Shown here in pieces: positions 34,075 through 43,289 of a DNA stretch of 47,353 nt (within the stretch, counting starts at the first letter, position 1; every line of letters begins with the position of its first letter). Both the position numbers and the translations under genes were made by a program. The stretch lies in contig CATKXX010000022.1 of assembly GCA_949840935.1 (NCBI GenBank), forward strand, positions 1 to 47,353, in the 5' to 3' direction. Below the pieces are notes generated by a model that had not been told where the DNA came from, did not search any database, and worked only from the letters and a program-made list of their open reading frames with translations. The DNA is from an uncultured Acetatifactor sp. GTDB lineage: Bacteria; Bacillota; Clostridia; Lachnospirales; Lachnospiraceae.

Positions 34075-36015
34075 ATGGAAATGGGAAAAGAAAGCGAAAA
34101 AATAGATAACAAAAACAGGGAAGATGAAAAGGAAGAAAACGGAAAGGTGCCAGGTAAGGAACGAAAGGACTTTTCCCCAGGGGAAACAGCAAGGATATAT
34201 CTGCGCATTTTAAAGCTGATATGGAGGCATTTTCCCAATAATCTGGTCAGTGTGGCTATGAGCAAGCTTTTTAAAGCTGCGCTGCCCTACATTACCCTGT
34301 ATTTTTCAGCCCGTTTTCTGGATGAGCTGGCAGGGGCGAGAAGGCCGGAGATCCTGACCCGGTGGGTGGTTCTGGTGTTGGTGGTATCGGCGGCGGCTTC
34401 CCTTCTGGAACGCATACTGTTTCGCTGGGAGAGGGCGGAAATTTATAATTTCCACTGGAATCACCAGGCGGAGCTGTTCGGGAAGAAGCTGCTGGAGACG
34501 GAGTTTGCGAAAATGGATGATCCGGACACTGTGGACAGGCTGACACAGATTGAACAGAACAACATGTTTATGGGACATGGCATCAATATGTTTATGGGGC
34601 ATATAGACAAGCTTTTGGAGGGGATTTTTCTCATTTTTGGCGGTATGCTGTTGTCCTGGTCTCTGTTTACCAGGCCTGTGGCGGAACCGTATGCGGGAAG
34701 CGTGGGATGGAAGGCCGCGCAGGCGGGGATTCTCCTTGCCGTTTTGATCACCATCCTGCTGCGCCCTCTCTTCCATAAGCGTGAGAGGGAGGATACACTG
34801 GCATACAGCAGCCATGGAACGGCCGCCAACAGGAAATTCTTCTGGTATGGGATGCGGTTTTACGATAAGACGGAGAATGCGGCGGATGTGCGGATATACA
34901 GGCAGGATGTCTTTGACAGTGAAGAGCTGGCGGACTGCAATAGAAATCTATTGGGAAATGCGGAAATTATGTTCCGCAGGGTCATTGGTAAGTGCAGAGC
35001 GGGAAGTGCCATGTTTTCTCATCTGACCATGGGGGGCATCTATCTGTACGTCTGTCTGAAAGCATGGTTTGGAGCCTTTGGCGTGGGCAGTGTGACCCGA
35101 TATGTAGGGGCTCTCAATTCCATGGCCAATGGGGCTGCATCTGTCCTGAATCTTTTTGCAGAGGCGCGGACCAATGCCTATTATCTGAATAAAATCTGTG
35201 AATTCCTGGATATATCAAACGAGATGTATCAGGGCTCCCTGACGGTGGAGAAGCGTAACGACAGGAATTACGAGGTAGAGTTTCGTGACGTCAGCTTCCG
35301 GTATCCCAATACCCGGGAGTATGCCCTGCGGCATGTGAATATGCGGTTCAGGGTAGGGGAACGGCTGGCAGTGGTGGGAGAGAACGGTTCCGGCAAGACC
35401 ACCTTTATCAAGCTGCTCTGCAGACTCTATGATCCTACTGAGGGACAGATCCTGCTAAATGGCATTGACATCAGAAAGTACGATTATCAGGAATATCTCT
35501 CCGTATTTTCCGTTGTATTCCAGGACTTCCAGCTTCTTTCCCTGGGGCTTGGACAGAATGTGGCGGCGGGGACGGTTTACGATACCGGCCGGGTGAGGGA
35601 CTGTCTGGGCAAGGCGGGACTGGCTGACTGGCTTGCAAAACAGCCTGAGGGGCTGGAGACGAAGCTTTATAAGGAGATTGCTGTGGGGGAGGGAGTAGAG
35701 GTTTCCGGAGGGGAGGAGCAGAAGATTGCCATCGCCCGGAGCATGTATCGGGATGCTCCTTTTGTGATACTGGATGAGCCTACGGCTGCACTGGATCCGG
35801 TATCGGAATATGAGGTCTATTCTCATTTCAATGATATTATTGCAGACTGCACTGCGATTTATATCAGCCACCGCCTTTCCTCCTGCCGGTTCTGTGACGA
35901 GATAGCCGTGTTCCATCAGGGAAGCATCATTGAAAAGGGAACTCATGAACAGCTTCTGGGACAGGGAGGGAAGTATTGCGAGCTGTGGACGGCGCAGGCC
36001 CAGTATTATATATAA
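34075..36015 (+). CDS. ABC exporter half-transporter (second of pair)
   Basis: A 646-residue type I exporter. A charged N-terminal extension (~45 residues, rich in Lys and Glu) precedes the first helix. The ATPase has Walker A GENGSGKTT, signature VSGGEEQKIAI and Walker B FVILDEPTAALDP, followed by ISHRLSSCRFC. The start at 34075 (MEMGKES) has GGGAGG about 10 bases upstream and falls four bases after the stop of the first transporter, so the pair is co-translated. The signature motif in both halves is intact. Confidence 0.92.
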   Translation: MEMGKESEKIDNKNREDEKEENGKVPGKERKDFSPGETARIYLRILKLIWRHFPNNLVSVAMSKLFKAALPYITLYFSARFLDELAGARRPEILTRWVVLVLVVSAAASLLERILFRWERAEIYNFHWNHQAELFGKKLLETEFAKMDDPDTVDRLTQIEQNNMFMGHGINMFMGHIDKLLEGIFLIFGGMLLSWSLFTRPVAEPYAGSVGWKAAQAGILLAVLITILLRPLFHKREREDTLAYSSHGTAANRKFFWYGMRFYDKTENAADVRIYRQDVFDSEELADCNRNLLGNAEIMFRRVIGKCRAGSAMFSHLTMGGIYLYVCLKAWFGAFGVGSVTRYVGALNSMANGAASVLNLFAEARTNAYYLNKICEFLDISNEMYQGSLTVEKRNDRNYEVEFRDVSFRYPNTREYALRHVNMRFRVGERLAVVGENGSGKTTFIKLLCRLYDPTEGQILLNGIDIRKYDYQEYLSVFSVVFQDFQLLSLGLGQNVAAGTVYDTGRVRDCLGKAGLADWLAKQPEGLETKLYKEIAVGEGVEVSGGEEQKIAIARSMYRDAPFVILDEPTAALDPVSEYEVYSHFNDIIADCTAIYISHRLSSCRFCDEIAVFHQGSIIEKGTHEQLLGQGGKYCELWTAQAQYYI

Positions 36016-36057
36016 CAAATGCAACCATAGCATAGAGATATGGCGACAAGTTATTCT

Positions 36058-36086
36058 TTGACAAGTTACTGCCTTGGCTGTAAAAT
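36058..36086 (+). promoter_or_regulatory. promoter of AraC-type regulator
   Basis: TTGACA at 36058 and TAAAAT at 36081 with a 17-base spacer. It lies inside an upstream extension of the reading frame and so supports the start at 36124. Confidence 0.7.
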
Positions 36087-36123
36087 GATAAAGGATTCAA
36101 AAAGGTGTAATGAGGTCGAAGAA

Positions 36124-38061
36124 ATGAACCATATTTTAAATAAGAAGCATTTGGATAAAGAGGCACAGAAGGCCGGGAAAAGGCAGCTTTCTTACAGGCA
36201 GATAATTTTTTTCTGCCTGGGCGGGCTGATGGGGGTGCTGACCCTGATTTTTTTTGTATATGCGTATTACGACTTCCACGGGGATTGCAGGGACAGCGCT
36301 TTGCGGGAGGCCCGCAGTACGGCGGAAAGGATAGCCGACTGGACGGACGGCTTCTTTACCGTGTCCGGCCCGGGGGATGCACAAGAGCTTATGTCTGTGT
36401 GGGAACAGGGCGTGCGGGAGAGGACTGGCCCCGATGAGGGGGGCGTGATCCTGAATGGGCAGGGGGAAACGGTGTTTTCCACAAATCCGGGTCTGAATGA
36501 AATTTGTAAAAAGATTGCGGATGGAAATGCGGAAAGCCGTATTTTTGAAAATGGGGGGGGTATTTACCTGGCAGTGGGTATCAGCGCTTCTGAATCCCCT
36601 GAATGGACATGCTATATATTCAGGGATGTGAGGGCTGAAGCAGAAAATTACCGTTTCCCCATGAGGAGGTTCCTTCTTTGGCTGCTGTTTATGGGCATCA
36701 GTCTTCTGGTGACTGCCTGGCTGATCTACCGTCCCATTGACCGATTGATAAAAAGTGTGGGCAGGGAGACGGGAAAGAAGGCGCAGAGGAAGAATGAGCT
36801 GGAATTTATAAGCGGAAGTTTTCATGAGCTTAAGGATGACAGCCAGAAGTTGAAAAAAATGATGCTCCAGAAGCAGGACAAGCTTCAGGAAATGTTCACA
36901 ATGCGCCTGATCCGGGGAGATATCACCCGAAGGGAGGAATATGACGAATATGTAAAAGATTTTCATTTGTATTCTTGGAAATGCTTTGTTACAATTGTGG
37001 CTGTATTGAACCTGAGAGAGGAGGAGGATACCCAGAGCAATATCAAGGAAGATGCCATCTGCCTCCAAATTGTGGAGGAAATGACAGAGGATTTAAAATG
37101 TTTGGCATGGATGCCGCCTGTATATAATGCCTGTACCATTGTTGCAATCCTGGGAGGGGATGAGGATGAGCAGCTATTGGGACGGATAAAGGAATATTGT
37201 ACGAAGCTGCAGGAATTCTCGGAGAATGTCTGCGGTTACCGGCTTTTGATGGGGGTAAGTGCCGCTCACAATAACCCCCGGCATATCAATATGGCATATC
37301 GGGAAAGTATCAATGCGCTGACAAGATCTGGCTCTGTTCGTCAGGATGTCGGCGGGGAAGAAATTACCAATTGCTATTTCTATCTCACCGGCCTTTCCTC
37401 TTCGGAAATGCCTTATGATGCATCCTATGAGAAACAGATGCAGCTGGGAATTAAGAATATGGATAAAGCCCAGTGCTATAAGGCGGCAAACGATTTCTTT
37501 GGATATCTGAAAGAGGAAAATTACAGCCAGGAGGAGCTTATGATATATGTCCTGCGGTTTGTGGATACAATCCTGCTTACCGCCATGGAGCTCAGGGTGG
37601 ATGTGGAAGCGATGTATCCTGACGGGCTCCGCAGGGTTTACGACGAATTGATGGAGGTATTGGAACCTTCCCGGGAGAGAAGATATATTAAGAAGAATCT
37701 GGTGGATCCGATTCTGGAAGCGCGCAGAGAGCTGATGGAGAAACGTTCTTATTCCCTGTTGGAGGATATTGAGCAGCTGATCCATGAGAAAAAGGGAGAT
37801 ATATCATTGGCGGAATGTGCGGAAATTTTGGGAGTTCACACCACCTATATCTGGAAAATCCTGAAGACGGAAAGGGGGAAAACCTTCAGCGATTTTCTGG
37901 AAGAATATAAACTGGACGAGGCAAAAAGGCTTCTTTTAAATACCAATATGACGGTTGCAGAGATTGCTTCTGCGTTAAATTATACAAACGCTCAGAATTT
38001 CATACGCTTCTTCAGTAAGAGTACTGGTATGACACCCGGTAAATTTCGGAAATTATACTAA
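36124..38061 (+). CDS. membrane-bound AraC-family regulator (sugar operon)
   Basis: A 645-residue regulator with two membrane helices (about 24-46, IIFFCLGGLMGVLTLIFFVYAYY, and near 185-205) enclosing an extracellular sensor of ~140 residues. A cytoplasmic middle part and a C-terminal AraC helix-turn-helix follow (about 550-645; SLAECAEILGVHTTYIWKIL, MTVAEIASALNYTNAQNFIRFFSK). This architecture is typical of regulators beside Lpl-type sugar ABC operons. The start at 36124 has GAGG 8 bases upstream; longer frames from 36040 would begin before the promoter. It ends at a very strong terminator. Confidence 0.9.
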   Translation: MNHILNKKHLDKEAQKAGKRQLSYRQIIFFCLGGLMGVLTLIFFVYAYYDFHGDCRDSALREARSTAERIADWTDGFFTVSGPGDAQELMSVWEQGVRERTGPDEGGVILNGQGETVFSTNPGLNEICKKIADGNAESRIFENGGGIYLAVGISASESPEWTCYIFRDVRAEAENYRFPMRRFLLWLLFMGISLLVTAWLIYRPIDRLIKSVGRETGKKAQRKNELEFISGSFHELKDDSQKLKKMMLQKQDKLQEMFTMRLIRGDITRREEYDEYVKDFHLYSWKCFVTIVAVLNLREEEDTQSNIKEDAICLQIVEEMTEDLKCLAWMPPVYNACTIVAILGGDEDEQLLGRIKEYCTKLQEFSENVCGYRLLMGVSAAHNNPRHINMAYRESINALTRSGSVRQDVGGEEITNCYFYLTGLSSSEMPYDASYEKQMQLGIKNMDKAQCYKAANDFFGYLKEENYSQEELMIYVLRFVDTILLTAMELRVDVEAMYPDGLRRVYDELMEVLEPSRERRYIKKNLVDPILEARRELMEKRSYSLLEDIEQLIHEKKGDISLAECAEILGVHTTYIWKILKTERGKTFSDFLEEYKLDEAKRLLLNTNMTVAEIASALNYTNAQNFIRFFSKSTGMTPGKFRKLY

Positions 38062-38088
38062 AAAAGCAGTGTAAATATAGAACTTTTG

Positions 38089-38144
38089 AATAATCATTTA
38101 ATTTATTTTTGAATTTTCAAAATAAATTAAATGATTATTTTTTT
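38089..38144 (+). terminator. 21-bp AT-rich perfect hairpin terminator
   Basis: AATAATCATTTAATTTATTT at 38089-38108 (plus one T) pairs perfectly with its inverse at 38119-38139, followed by five further T. It separates the regulator from the transporter operon. Confidence 0.93.
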
Positions 38145-38349
38145 GGTTTTGCATAAAAAGTCCTCTGATACAGGGGAGATGTTGAGTGGTTTTAACAAAG
38201 GGCGGAATGAGTCAATAAGATGATTATAGACGTAATGACTAAACGAAGACTAAAATTTTTATAAATAAAAAATGTTTTTGCACATGTGCCTCTGCGCATA
38301 TGTGTAAATTTTATTTTTTATGATCAACAACAATGAAAGGTGGTTTCCT
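38145..38349 (+). other. leader of sugar transporter operon
   Basis: 205 bases without a gene. No convincing -35/-10 pair was found. A motif TGAGTCA near 38210 and TAATGACT near 38233 are near-inverse copies and could bind the AraC-type regulator, but this is weak. Confidence 0.35.
38277..38308 (+). promoter_or_regulatory. hairpin with U-tract in leader of lplB-like gene
   Basis: TTTGCACATGTGC at 38277-38289 pairs with GCATATGTGTAAA at 38296-38308 (two G-U wobbles), followed by a T-rich stretch. This could be a 5' leader attenuator, or an operator palindrome for the membrane regulator. Confidence 0.45.
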
Positions 38350-39327
38350 ATGGCAGAGAAGGTTAAGAAACAAAAAGGTGCGATTACCCTTTCCAATGGG
38401 CAGGTGATCGTGCCGAAGCGCAAGAGCACTTGGCAATATATGGTGCAGCATAAATGGCTGTATTTTTTATTGCTTCCGGGATTCATCTATTTTATCATGT
38501 TCCGCTACATTCCCATGGGCGGGCTGGTAATCGCATTTAAGGAGTATTCTCCCTTCAAGGGAATCTGGGGAAGTCCCTGGGTGGGATTTGGCCAGTTCCA
38601 GAAATTCTTCAGCAATAATGATTTCTTGAAATTGCTGACGAATACTCTCGGAATCAGCCTGCTGCAGTTGGTTTTCTATTTCCCGGCGCCTATTATCCTT
38701 TCCCTGTTTTTAAATGAGGTAAGACATAACGGCTATAAGAGAGTAGTTCAGACGCTGGTGTACATCCCTCATTTTGTGTCCTGGGTTATCGTGGCCAGCC
38801 TGACCTATCAGTTATTCAACGTAACCGATGGTGTGTTCAATGTGATATTCAGAGCGATTTCCGGCGGGCAGACCTTTGATATTCTGCAGAAATCTTCCAC
38901 CTTCTGGGGACTGATCGTTGGCCAGGATATCTGGCGTGAGACCGGTTACGGAACTATCGTATTCCTGGCGGCCCTCTCCGGAGTGGATCAGGAGCTGTAC
39001 GAGGCTGCAAGAGTGGACGGCGCGGGGCGCTGGAGACTGATGTGGCACATTACCCTTCCGGCCATCAGAGGAACCATTGTCATGATGCTGATCATGCGTG
39101 TGGGAAGCATTCTGAATACTGGTTATGAGCAGATTTTCCTGATGAGAAATGACTTGAATCTTGCCAGAGCGGAAGTATTTGATACATACATCTACACAAA
39201 AGGTATCCGAAGCGGAATGTATTCCTTCTCCTCTGCAGCGGGTATGTTTAAATCCGTGGTAGGAATGATTATGGTGCTCACTGCCGACAGAGTGGCGAAG
39301 GCCTTCGGCGAGAGCGGACTATATTAG
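38350..39327 (+). CDS. sugar ABC transporter permease, LplB-like
   Basis: A 325-residue binding-protein-dependent permease. The N-terminal KWLYFLLLPGFIYFIMFRYIPMGG and the EAA loop EAARVDGAGRWRLMWHITLPAIR are typical of the LplB family. Six helices are expected. AAAGGTGG lies before ATG 38350; the ATG at 38320 has no ribosome site. Substrates are probably oligosaccharides, imported with the downstream permease and lipoprotein. No ATPase gene is present; such systems commonly share an MsmX/UgpC-type ATPase encoded elsewhere. Confidence 0.95.
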   Translation: MAEKVKKQKGAITLSNGQVIVPKRKSTWQYMVQHKWLYFLLLPGFIYFIMFRYIPMGGLVIAFKEYSPFKGIWGSPWVGFGQFQKFFSNNDFLKLLTNTLGISLLQLVFYFPAPIILSLFLNEVRHNGYKRVVQTLVYIPHFVSWVIVASLTYQLFNVTDGVFNVIFRAISGGQTFDILQKSSTFWGLIVGQDIWRETGYGTIVFLAALSGVDQELYEAARVDGAGRWRLMWHITLPAIRGTIVMMLIMRVGSILNTGYEQIFLMRNDLNLARAEVFDTYIYTKGIRSGMYSFSSAAGMFKSVVGMIMVLTADRVAKAFGESGLY

Positions 39328-39342
39328 GGAGGAGTGTGACAC

Positions 39343-40251
39343 ATGGCAAGAGAACATAAAGTAAAAGAGGGCGCCAAGGTTCGCAAGAGCACCGGTGACC
39401 GTATTGTGGATGTGATTATTTATGTTGCATTGGGGCTGATTGCGCTGAGTACCGTACTGCCGTTTCTGTATGTGCTCGCGGGTTCCTTCGCTACAGAGAA
39501 GGAACTGACGGAGAAAGCGTTCTTTATCATCCCCAGCGTGTGGTCCATCAACGCGTACCGTTACGCCATTGAGACGGCCAACATTTTGAGGGGTCTGCGT
39601 AATTCCGTGCTGTTGACGATATTGGGAACCTTCTGCTGTATGGCGTTTTCCCTGAGTTTTGCATATCCTCTGTCCAAGTCTCATTTCAGAGGCCGTAACT
39701 GGATCATGAACATGGTAATCTTTACCATGCTGTTCGGCGGAGGCATGATTCCTTCCTATCTGGTGTTCCAGGCATACGGCCTGCTGGACAGCTGGTGGGC
39801 GCTGATACTGCCTGGCCTGATCAGCCCCTTTAACATGATCATTATTAAAAAATTCTTCCAGGGACTGCCTGTGGAGCTGGACGAGGCATCTTATATGGAT
39901 GGTGCCAACGATCTGCAGATTTTCGCAAAGGTGGCGCTTCCTCTGTCCAAGCCTGTTATCGCTTCCATTTCCCTGTTTTACGGCGTGGGATTCTGGAACG
40001 ATTACTTTAATTCCATGATTTACCTGTCCACACCGGAGAAATATCCGATTCAGATTCAGCTGCGTTCCATTATCCTGCTGTCATCCAAGGTTTCGGATAC
40101 CGTGCTGGACTATGACATGTTCGGCGCCCCGCCTGACAAAGCGGTGAAGATGGCATGTACCGTCATTGCTACTATGCCTATTCTGATCGTATATCCTTTC
40201 GTTCAGAAGTATTTCACAAAGGGTGTTATGGTCGGTGCGGTCAAGGGCTGA
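39343..40251 (+). CDS. sugar ABC transporter permease, LplC/YtcP-like
   Basis: A 302-residue permease with the typical start DRIVDVIIYVALGLIALSTVLPFLYVLAGS, six helices, and an EAA loop (ELDEASYMDGANDLQIFAKVALPLSKP). It begins 15 bases after the LplB-like stop behind GGGAGGAG, and pairs with that permease. Confidence 0.95.
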   Translation: MAREHKVKEGAKVRKSTGDRIVDVIIYVALGLIALSTVLPFLYVLAGSFATEKELTEKAFFIIPSVWSINAYRYAIETANILRGLRNSVLLTILGTFCCMAFSLSFAYPLSKSHFRGRNWIMNMVIFTMLFGGGMIPSYLVFQAYGLLDSWWALILPGLISPFNMIIIKKFFQGLPVELDEASYMDGANDLQIFAKVALPLSKPVIASISLFYGVGFWNDYFNSMIYLSTPEKYPIQIQLRSIILLSSKVSDTVLDYDMFGAPPDKAVKMACTVIATMPILIVYPFVQKYFTKGVMVGAVKG

Positions 40252-40382
40252 TCTTTGGGCGGCTCTATCAGAATGATGATTACGGGTTTTTCCCCGTTTT
40301 CATAAATTTTCATTAATGGAGGGGAAGCTTCTGCTTTGAAATATGCAGCGGTTATTCCTTTCAAAAAACAAGGAGGATGAAA

Positions 40383-42032
40383 ATGAAAAGAAAAAGTTTA
40401 AGCAAGGTATTTGCCCTGGCGCTTGCTTCTGCAATGACTCTTGGTCTTGCGGCATGCGGCGGTGACGATGCTGCAACTGGTTCCAGCGCGGCGTCCACAC
40501 CCAGCTCCAGCCAGGCAGATGCAAGTTCCAGCCAGCAGGCGGACGCAAGCTCTTCTGCAGCGGGAACCGAAACCAATGCTCCCATCGAGCGTCAGACCAT
40601 CACATGGAGCCTGATCGACCTGAATGCGGGCAACAATAATGTGGGCGAATATGCAGAGCAGATTTTCCAGCAGGTTGAGGACTATGTAGGTCATGATATC
40701 GAGGTTACCTGGGTCATGAACGATGCATTGGCTGAGACCAACTCTCTGGCATTTGCAAGCCCCAAGACCATGCCTATGATCATGTCTTACGGCGGAACCA
40801 TGACCGGTGACGTTGTACGTGCCGCAAAAGACGGCGCATTTATCGACCTGAACGAATATATCTGGGACAGCGAGAAGTACCCCAACCTTTCCCAGATGTC
40901 CGAGGCGGTTGCTGCGAACCTGACCGTAGATGGTCATCTGATCGCACTTCCCCGCTGCCGTGTGGTAGGCCGTTATGGTCTCTGCTATCGTCAGGACTGG
41001 GCTGAGGCGCTTGGCGTGGAGCTTCCTGCAAACGCAACTCCCGATGATGTGTACAACATGCTGGTAGCTATGAAGAACGGTAATGACAAGCATGAAGGTT
41101 TCTGCGATTATCCTATGGAGATGACCTCCTACACCGGTCCTTTCGACATTATCCAGACCTGGTTTGGATGCGGCAACAGCTGGGCTGAGGTTGACGGACA
41201 GCTGGTTCCCGTGTGGATGCAGGATGAGTACTTTGAGGCTGTTGAGTACATCAAGAAGCTCTATGACGAGCAGCTGATGCCTCAGGACTGGCCCTCCAGA
41301 GGAACCGATTCCTGGTCTGAGGGATGTAAGAAGGGTGATAACGGCGTGTACATCGATGTTCTGGACTCCGGTAAGAGAATCTGGAATTACTTCGTAGCAG
41401 AGGAGACCAAGACTCCTTCTGTAGTGGATCCTTCCAAGGATGCTTCCATGGTTCTGTACGGCGCTGTGAATGGCCATACTCTGGCTACCGCAGGTTATAA
41501 TGGATTCTTCACCCTGTCCGCGTCTACTCTGGATACTCCTGAGAAGATTGAGGCAGCTCTGACCATCCTTGACAAGCTGAGTGATCCTGAGATGCAGGTT
41601 CTGACCCAGTTCGGTCTGGAAGGAATCAACTATGAGCTCGACGACCAGGGCAGAGTTGTTAAGCTGGATGTTGAGGATGAGGCTTTGGCAGGCAACTACA
41701 AGGGTCTGAACCAGATGCTGACCTTCCTTCCTTCTACAGAGGCTACAACCGTTCCTGTTGTTACCACTGAGAGAGACGACGCTCAGAATGCAGCTTATGC
41801 TGCAGCACTGCCTGTAGCAGAAATCGATCCCGCGCTTTCCTTCAAGGTGAATTCTGAGGCATATTCCCTGAATGGTGCGGATCTGGATACTCAGGCTACC
41901 GCTCTGAGATCCCAGTACATCTGCGGTGAGATTACCCTGGATCAGTTGAAGTCCGGACTGGACGGAATCAGGGCGGCTGGTTACGACCAGATCATCACCG
42001 AGATTAACGAGCAGTATAAGGCTAACCAGTAA
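40383..42032 (+). CDS. extracellular sugar-binding lipoprotein
   Basis: A 549-residue solute-binding protein. Lys/Arg-rich signal peptide and a lipobox LGLAAC make Cys25 the lipidation site. A Ser/Ala/Gln-rich linker follows (about 30-65), then the binding domains. Its start at 40383 has AGGAGG 6 bases upstream; ATG 40377 is one base from that site. It belongs to the YtcQ/LplA type that binds oligosaccharides and delivers them to the two permeases. The gene ends at a terminator. Confidence 0.93.
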   Translation: MKRKSLSKVFALALASAMTLGLAACGGDDAATGSSAASTPSSSQADASSSQQADASSSAAGTETNAPIERQTITWSLIDLNAGNNNVGEYAEQIFQQVEDYVGHDIEVTWVMNDALAETNSLAFASPKTMPMIMSYGGTMTGDVVRAAKDGAFIDLNEYIWDSEKYPNLSQMSEAVAANLTVDGHLIALPRCRVVGRYGLCYRQDWAEALGVELPANATPDDVYNMLVAMKNGNDKHEGFCDYPMEMTSYTGPFDIIQTWFGCGNSWAEVDGQLVPVWMQDEYFEAVEYIKKLYDEQLMPQDWPSRGTDSWSEGCKKGDNGVYIDVLDSGKRIWNYFVAEETKTPSVVDPSKDASMVLYGAVNGHTLATAGYNGFFTLSASTLDTPEKIEAALTILDKLSDPEMQVLTQFGLEGINYELDDQGRVVKLDVEDEALAGNYKGLNQMLTFLPSTEATTVPVVTTERDDAQNAAYAAALPVAEIDPALSFKVNSEAYSLNGADLDTQATALRSQYICGEITLDQLKSGLDGIRAAGYDQIITEINEQYKANQ

Positions 42033-42085
42033 TTACTGGAGGCAGGTTTTACGCGGATTTTTCCGCCTGTACATTTCGCTTAAAT

Positions 42086-42124
42086 AAAGCGCCGGCATCT
42101 GTAAAAGGATGCCGGCGTTTTGAT
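42086..42124 (+). terminator. terminator of sugar transporter operon
   Basis: CGCCGGCATC at 42090-42099 pairs with GATGCCGGCG at 42108-42117, then TTTT. Confidence 0.9.
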
Positions 42125-42227
42125 GTGAAAAATCAGTGGTTTTACCTTATTTGATTCCCCGTTGTTTAGGGCAGGTTATTGTCTTTCGCAGGTAATGAAC
42201 AAGTGACTGGTCAGCATATCAATTTAC

Positions 42228-42254
42228 ACCAATTCCTTCCTGGCGCATACTATA
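42228..42254 (+). promoter_or_regulatory. sporulation promoter of cotJABC
   Basis: CATACTATA at 42246-42254 fits the sigma-K -10 (CATANNNTA), with AC at 42228 sixteen bases upstream; it also resembles the sigma-E -10. Mother-cell control is expected for cotJ. Confidence 0.5.
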
Positions 42255-42288
42255 GTATAAATAAAGTCTAAAGAAGGAAGGAATAAAA

Positions 42289-42456
42289 ATGCAGGACTAC
42301 TTGTATGAAAATAATATTGACAAATTTCCTGTTGCAATGGCTTATGTGCCCTGGCAGAGATTTGACAAGATGTTTGACGACCTGGAGAAAGCCTATTGCA
42401 CCGGCACCATTTTCCCGGAATTGGATAAACCTTTTACAGGAAGGAGATGCGTATAA
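42289..42456 (+). CDS. cotJA: spore coat protein CotJA
   Basis: A 55-residue protein, too short for many ORF finders. AYVPWQRFDKMFDDLEKAYCTGTIFPELDKPF is the family signature (PWQ...GTIFPELDKPF). AAGGAAGG precedes the ATG. The stop overlaps the next start as TAATG. It is part of the inner coat CotJ complex made in the mother cell. Confidence 0.93.
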   Translation: MQDYLYENNIDKFPVAMAYVPWQRFDKMFDDLEKAYCTGTIFPELDKPFTGRRCV

Positions 42457-42713
42457 TGGGCAATAATAAGGAACAGCTTTTAAGAGATATTGGTATTGTG
42501 GATTTCGTGCTGACAGAGCTCACACTGTATCTGGATACCCATCCCTTTGATCGTAACGCCATGGAGTATTTTAATCATTACAACAGGATCAAACATCAGA
42601 TGGAGAAGGAGTTTTCCATGAAATATTTCCCTCTGAATACGAGTATGGCTGAGAGTAATAAGGAATGGCGCTGGGGAATGGCTCCCCTGCCCTGGGAAGG
42701 AGTGTGCGGCTAA
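42456..42713 (+). CDS. cotJB: spore coat protein CotJB
   Basis: An 85-residue protein of the CotJB family (LLRDIGIVDFVLTELTLYLDTHP, DRNAMEYFNHY, PWEGVCG end). The start at 42456 has AAGGAG 9 bases upstream and overlaps the cotJA stop; ATG 42447 lies within this ribosome site. The CotJC stretch begins directly after its stop. Confidence 0.93.
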   Translation: MGNNKEQLLRDIGIVDFVLTELTLYLDTHPFDRNAMEYFNHYNRIKHQMEKEFSMKYFPLNTSMAESNKEWRWGMAPLPWEGVCG

Positions 42714-43289
42714 ATGTGGAGTTATGAGAGAAGATTGCAATTTCCTGTAAACATCAAGGAGCCTAATGCAAAGCTGGCGCAGGTCATCATCTCCCAGTTC
42801 GGCGGTCCCGACGGGGAATTGAGCGCAAGCATGCGTTATCTGTCCCAGAGATATTCCATGCCTTACAAAGAGGTGGCGGGGCTTTTGACAGATATAGGTA
42901 CAGAGGAGCTGGCGCATATGGAAATGGTGTCCGCCATTGTCCATCAGCTGACCAGGAATCTCTCCATGGAGGAGATCGAGAAGAGCGGCTTTGCAACTTA
43001 CTATGTGGATCACACCCTGGGGGTATGGCCCACCGCGGCGGCGGGGATTCCGTTCAACGCCTGCGAATTTCAGGTAAAAGGAGACCCGATTACTGATTTG
43101 ACTGAGGATTTGGCAGCGGAGCAGAAGGCGAGGAGCACTTATGACAATATTCTGCGCCTGATTAAGGAGCCCGATGTGTGCGAGCCCATTAAGTTCCTGC
43201 GGGAGAGGGAGGTCGTGCATTTCCAGAGGTTTGGTGAAGCAAATCGGGAAGATTGCAGTAAATCAGAACACGCACAATATAATCACTAA
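42714..43289 (+). CDS. cotJC: CotJC manganese catalase-like protein with abnormal C-terminus
   Basis: A 191-residue ferritin-like di-manganese catalase of the spore coat. Metal-binding segments GELSASMRY, GTEELAHME, EQKARSTYDN and EREVVHFQRFGEA are intact. After HFQRFGEA the tail reads NREDCSKSEHAQYNH, instead of the usual C-terminal segment that continues L-R and ends near a NFYAFNPSFD-type motif. The change falls at about 43238, where base composition also turns more AT-rich, so the island to the right may have replaced the 3' end. The metal site is not affected, so it may still be active. Confidence 0.88.
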   Translation: MWSYERRLQFPVNIKEPNAKLAQVIISQFGGPDGELSASMRYLSQRYSMPYKEVAGLLTDIGTEELAHMEMVSAIVHQLTRNLSMEEIEKSGFATYYVDHTLGVWPTAAAGIPFNACEFQVKGDPITDLTEDLAAEQKARSTYDNILRLIKEPDVCEPIKFLREREVVHFQRFGEANREDCSKSEHAQYNH

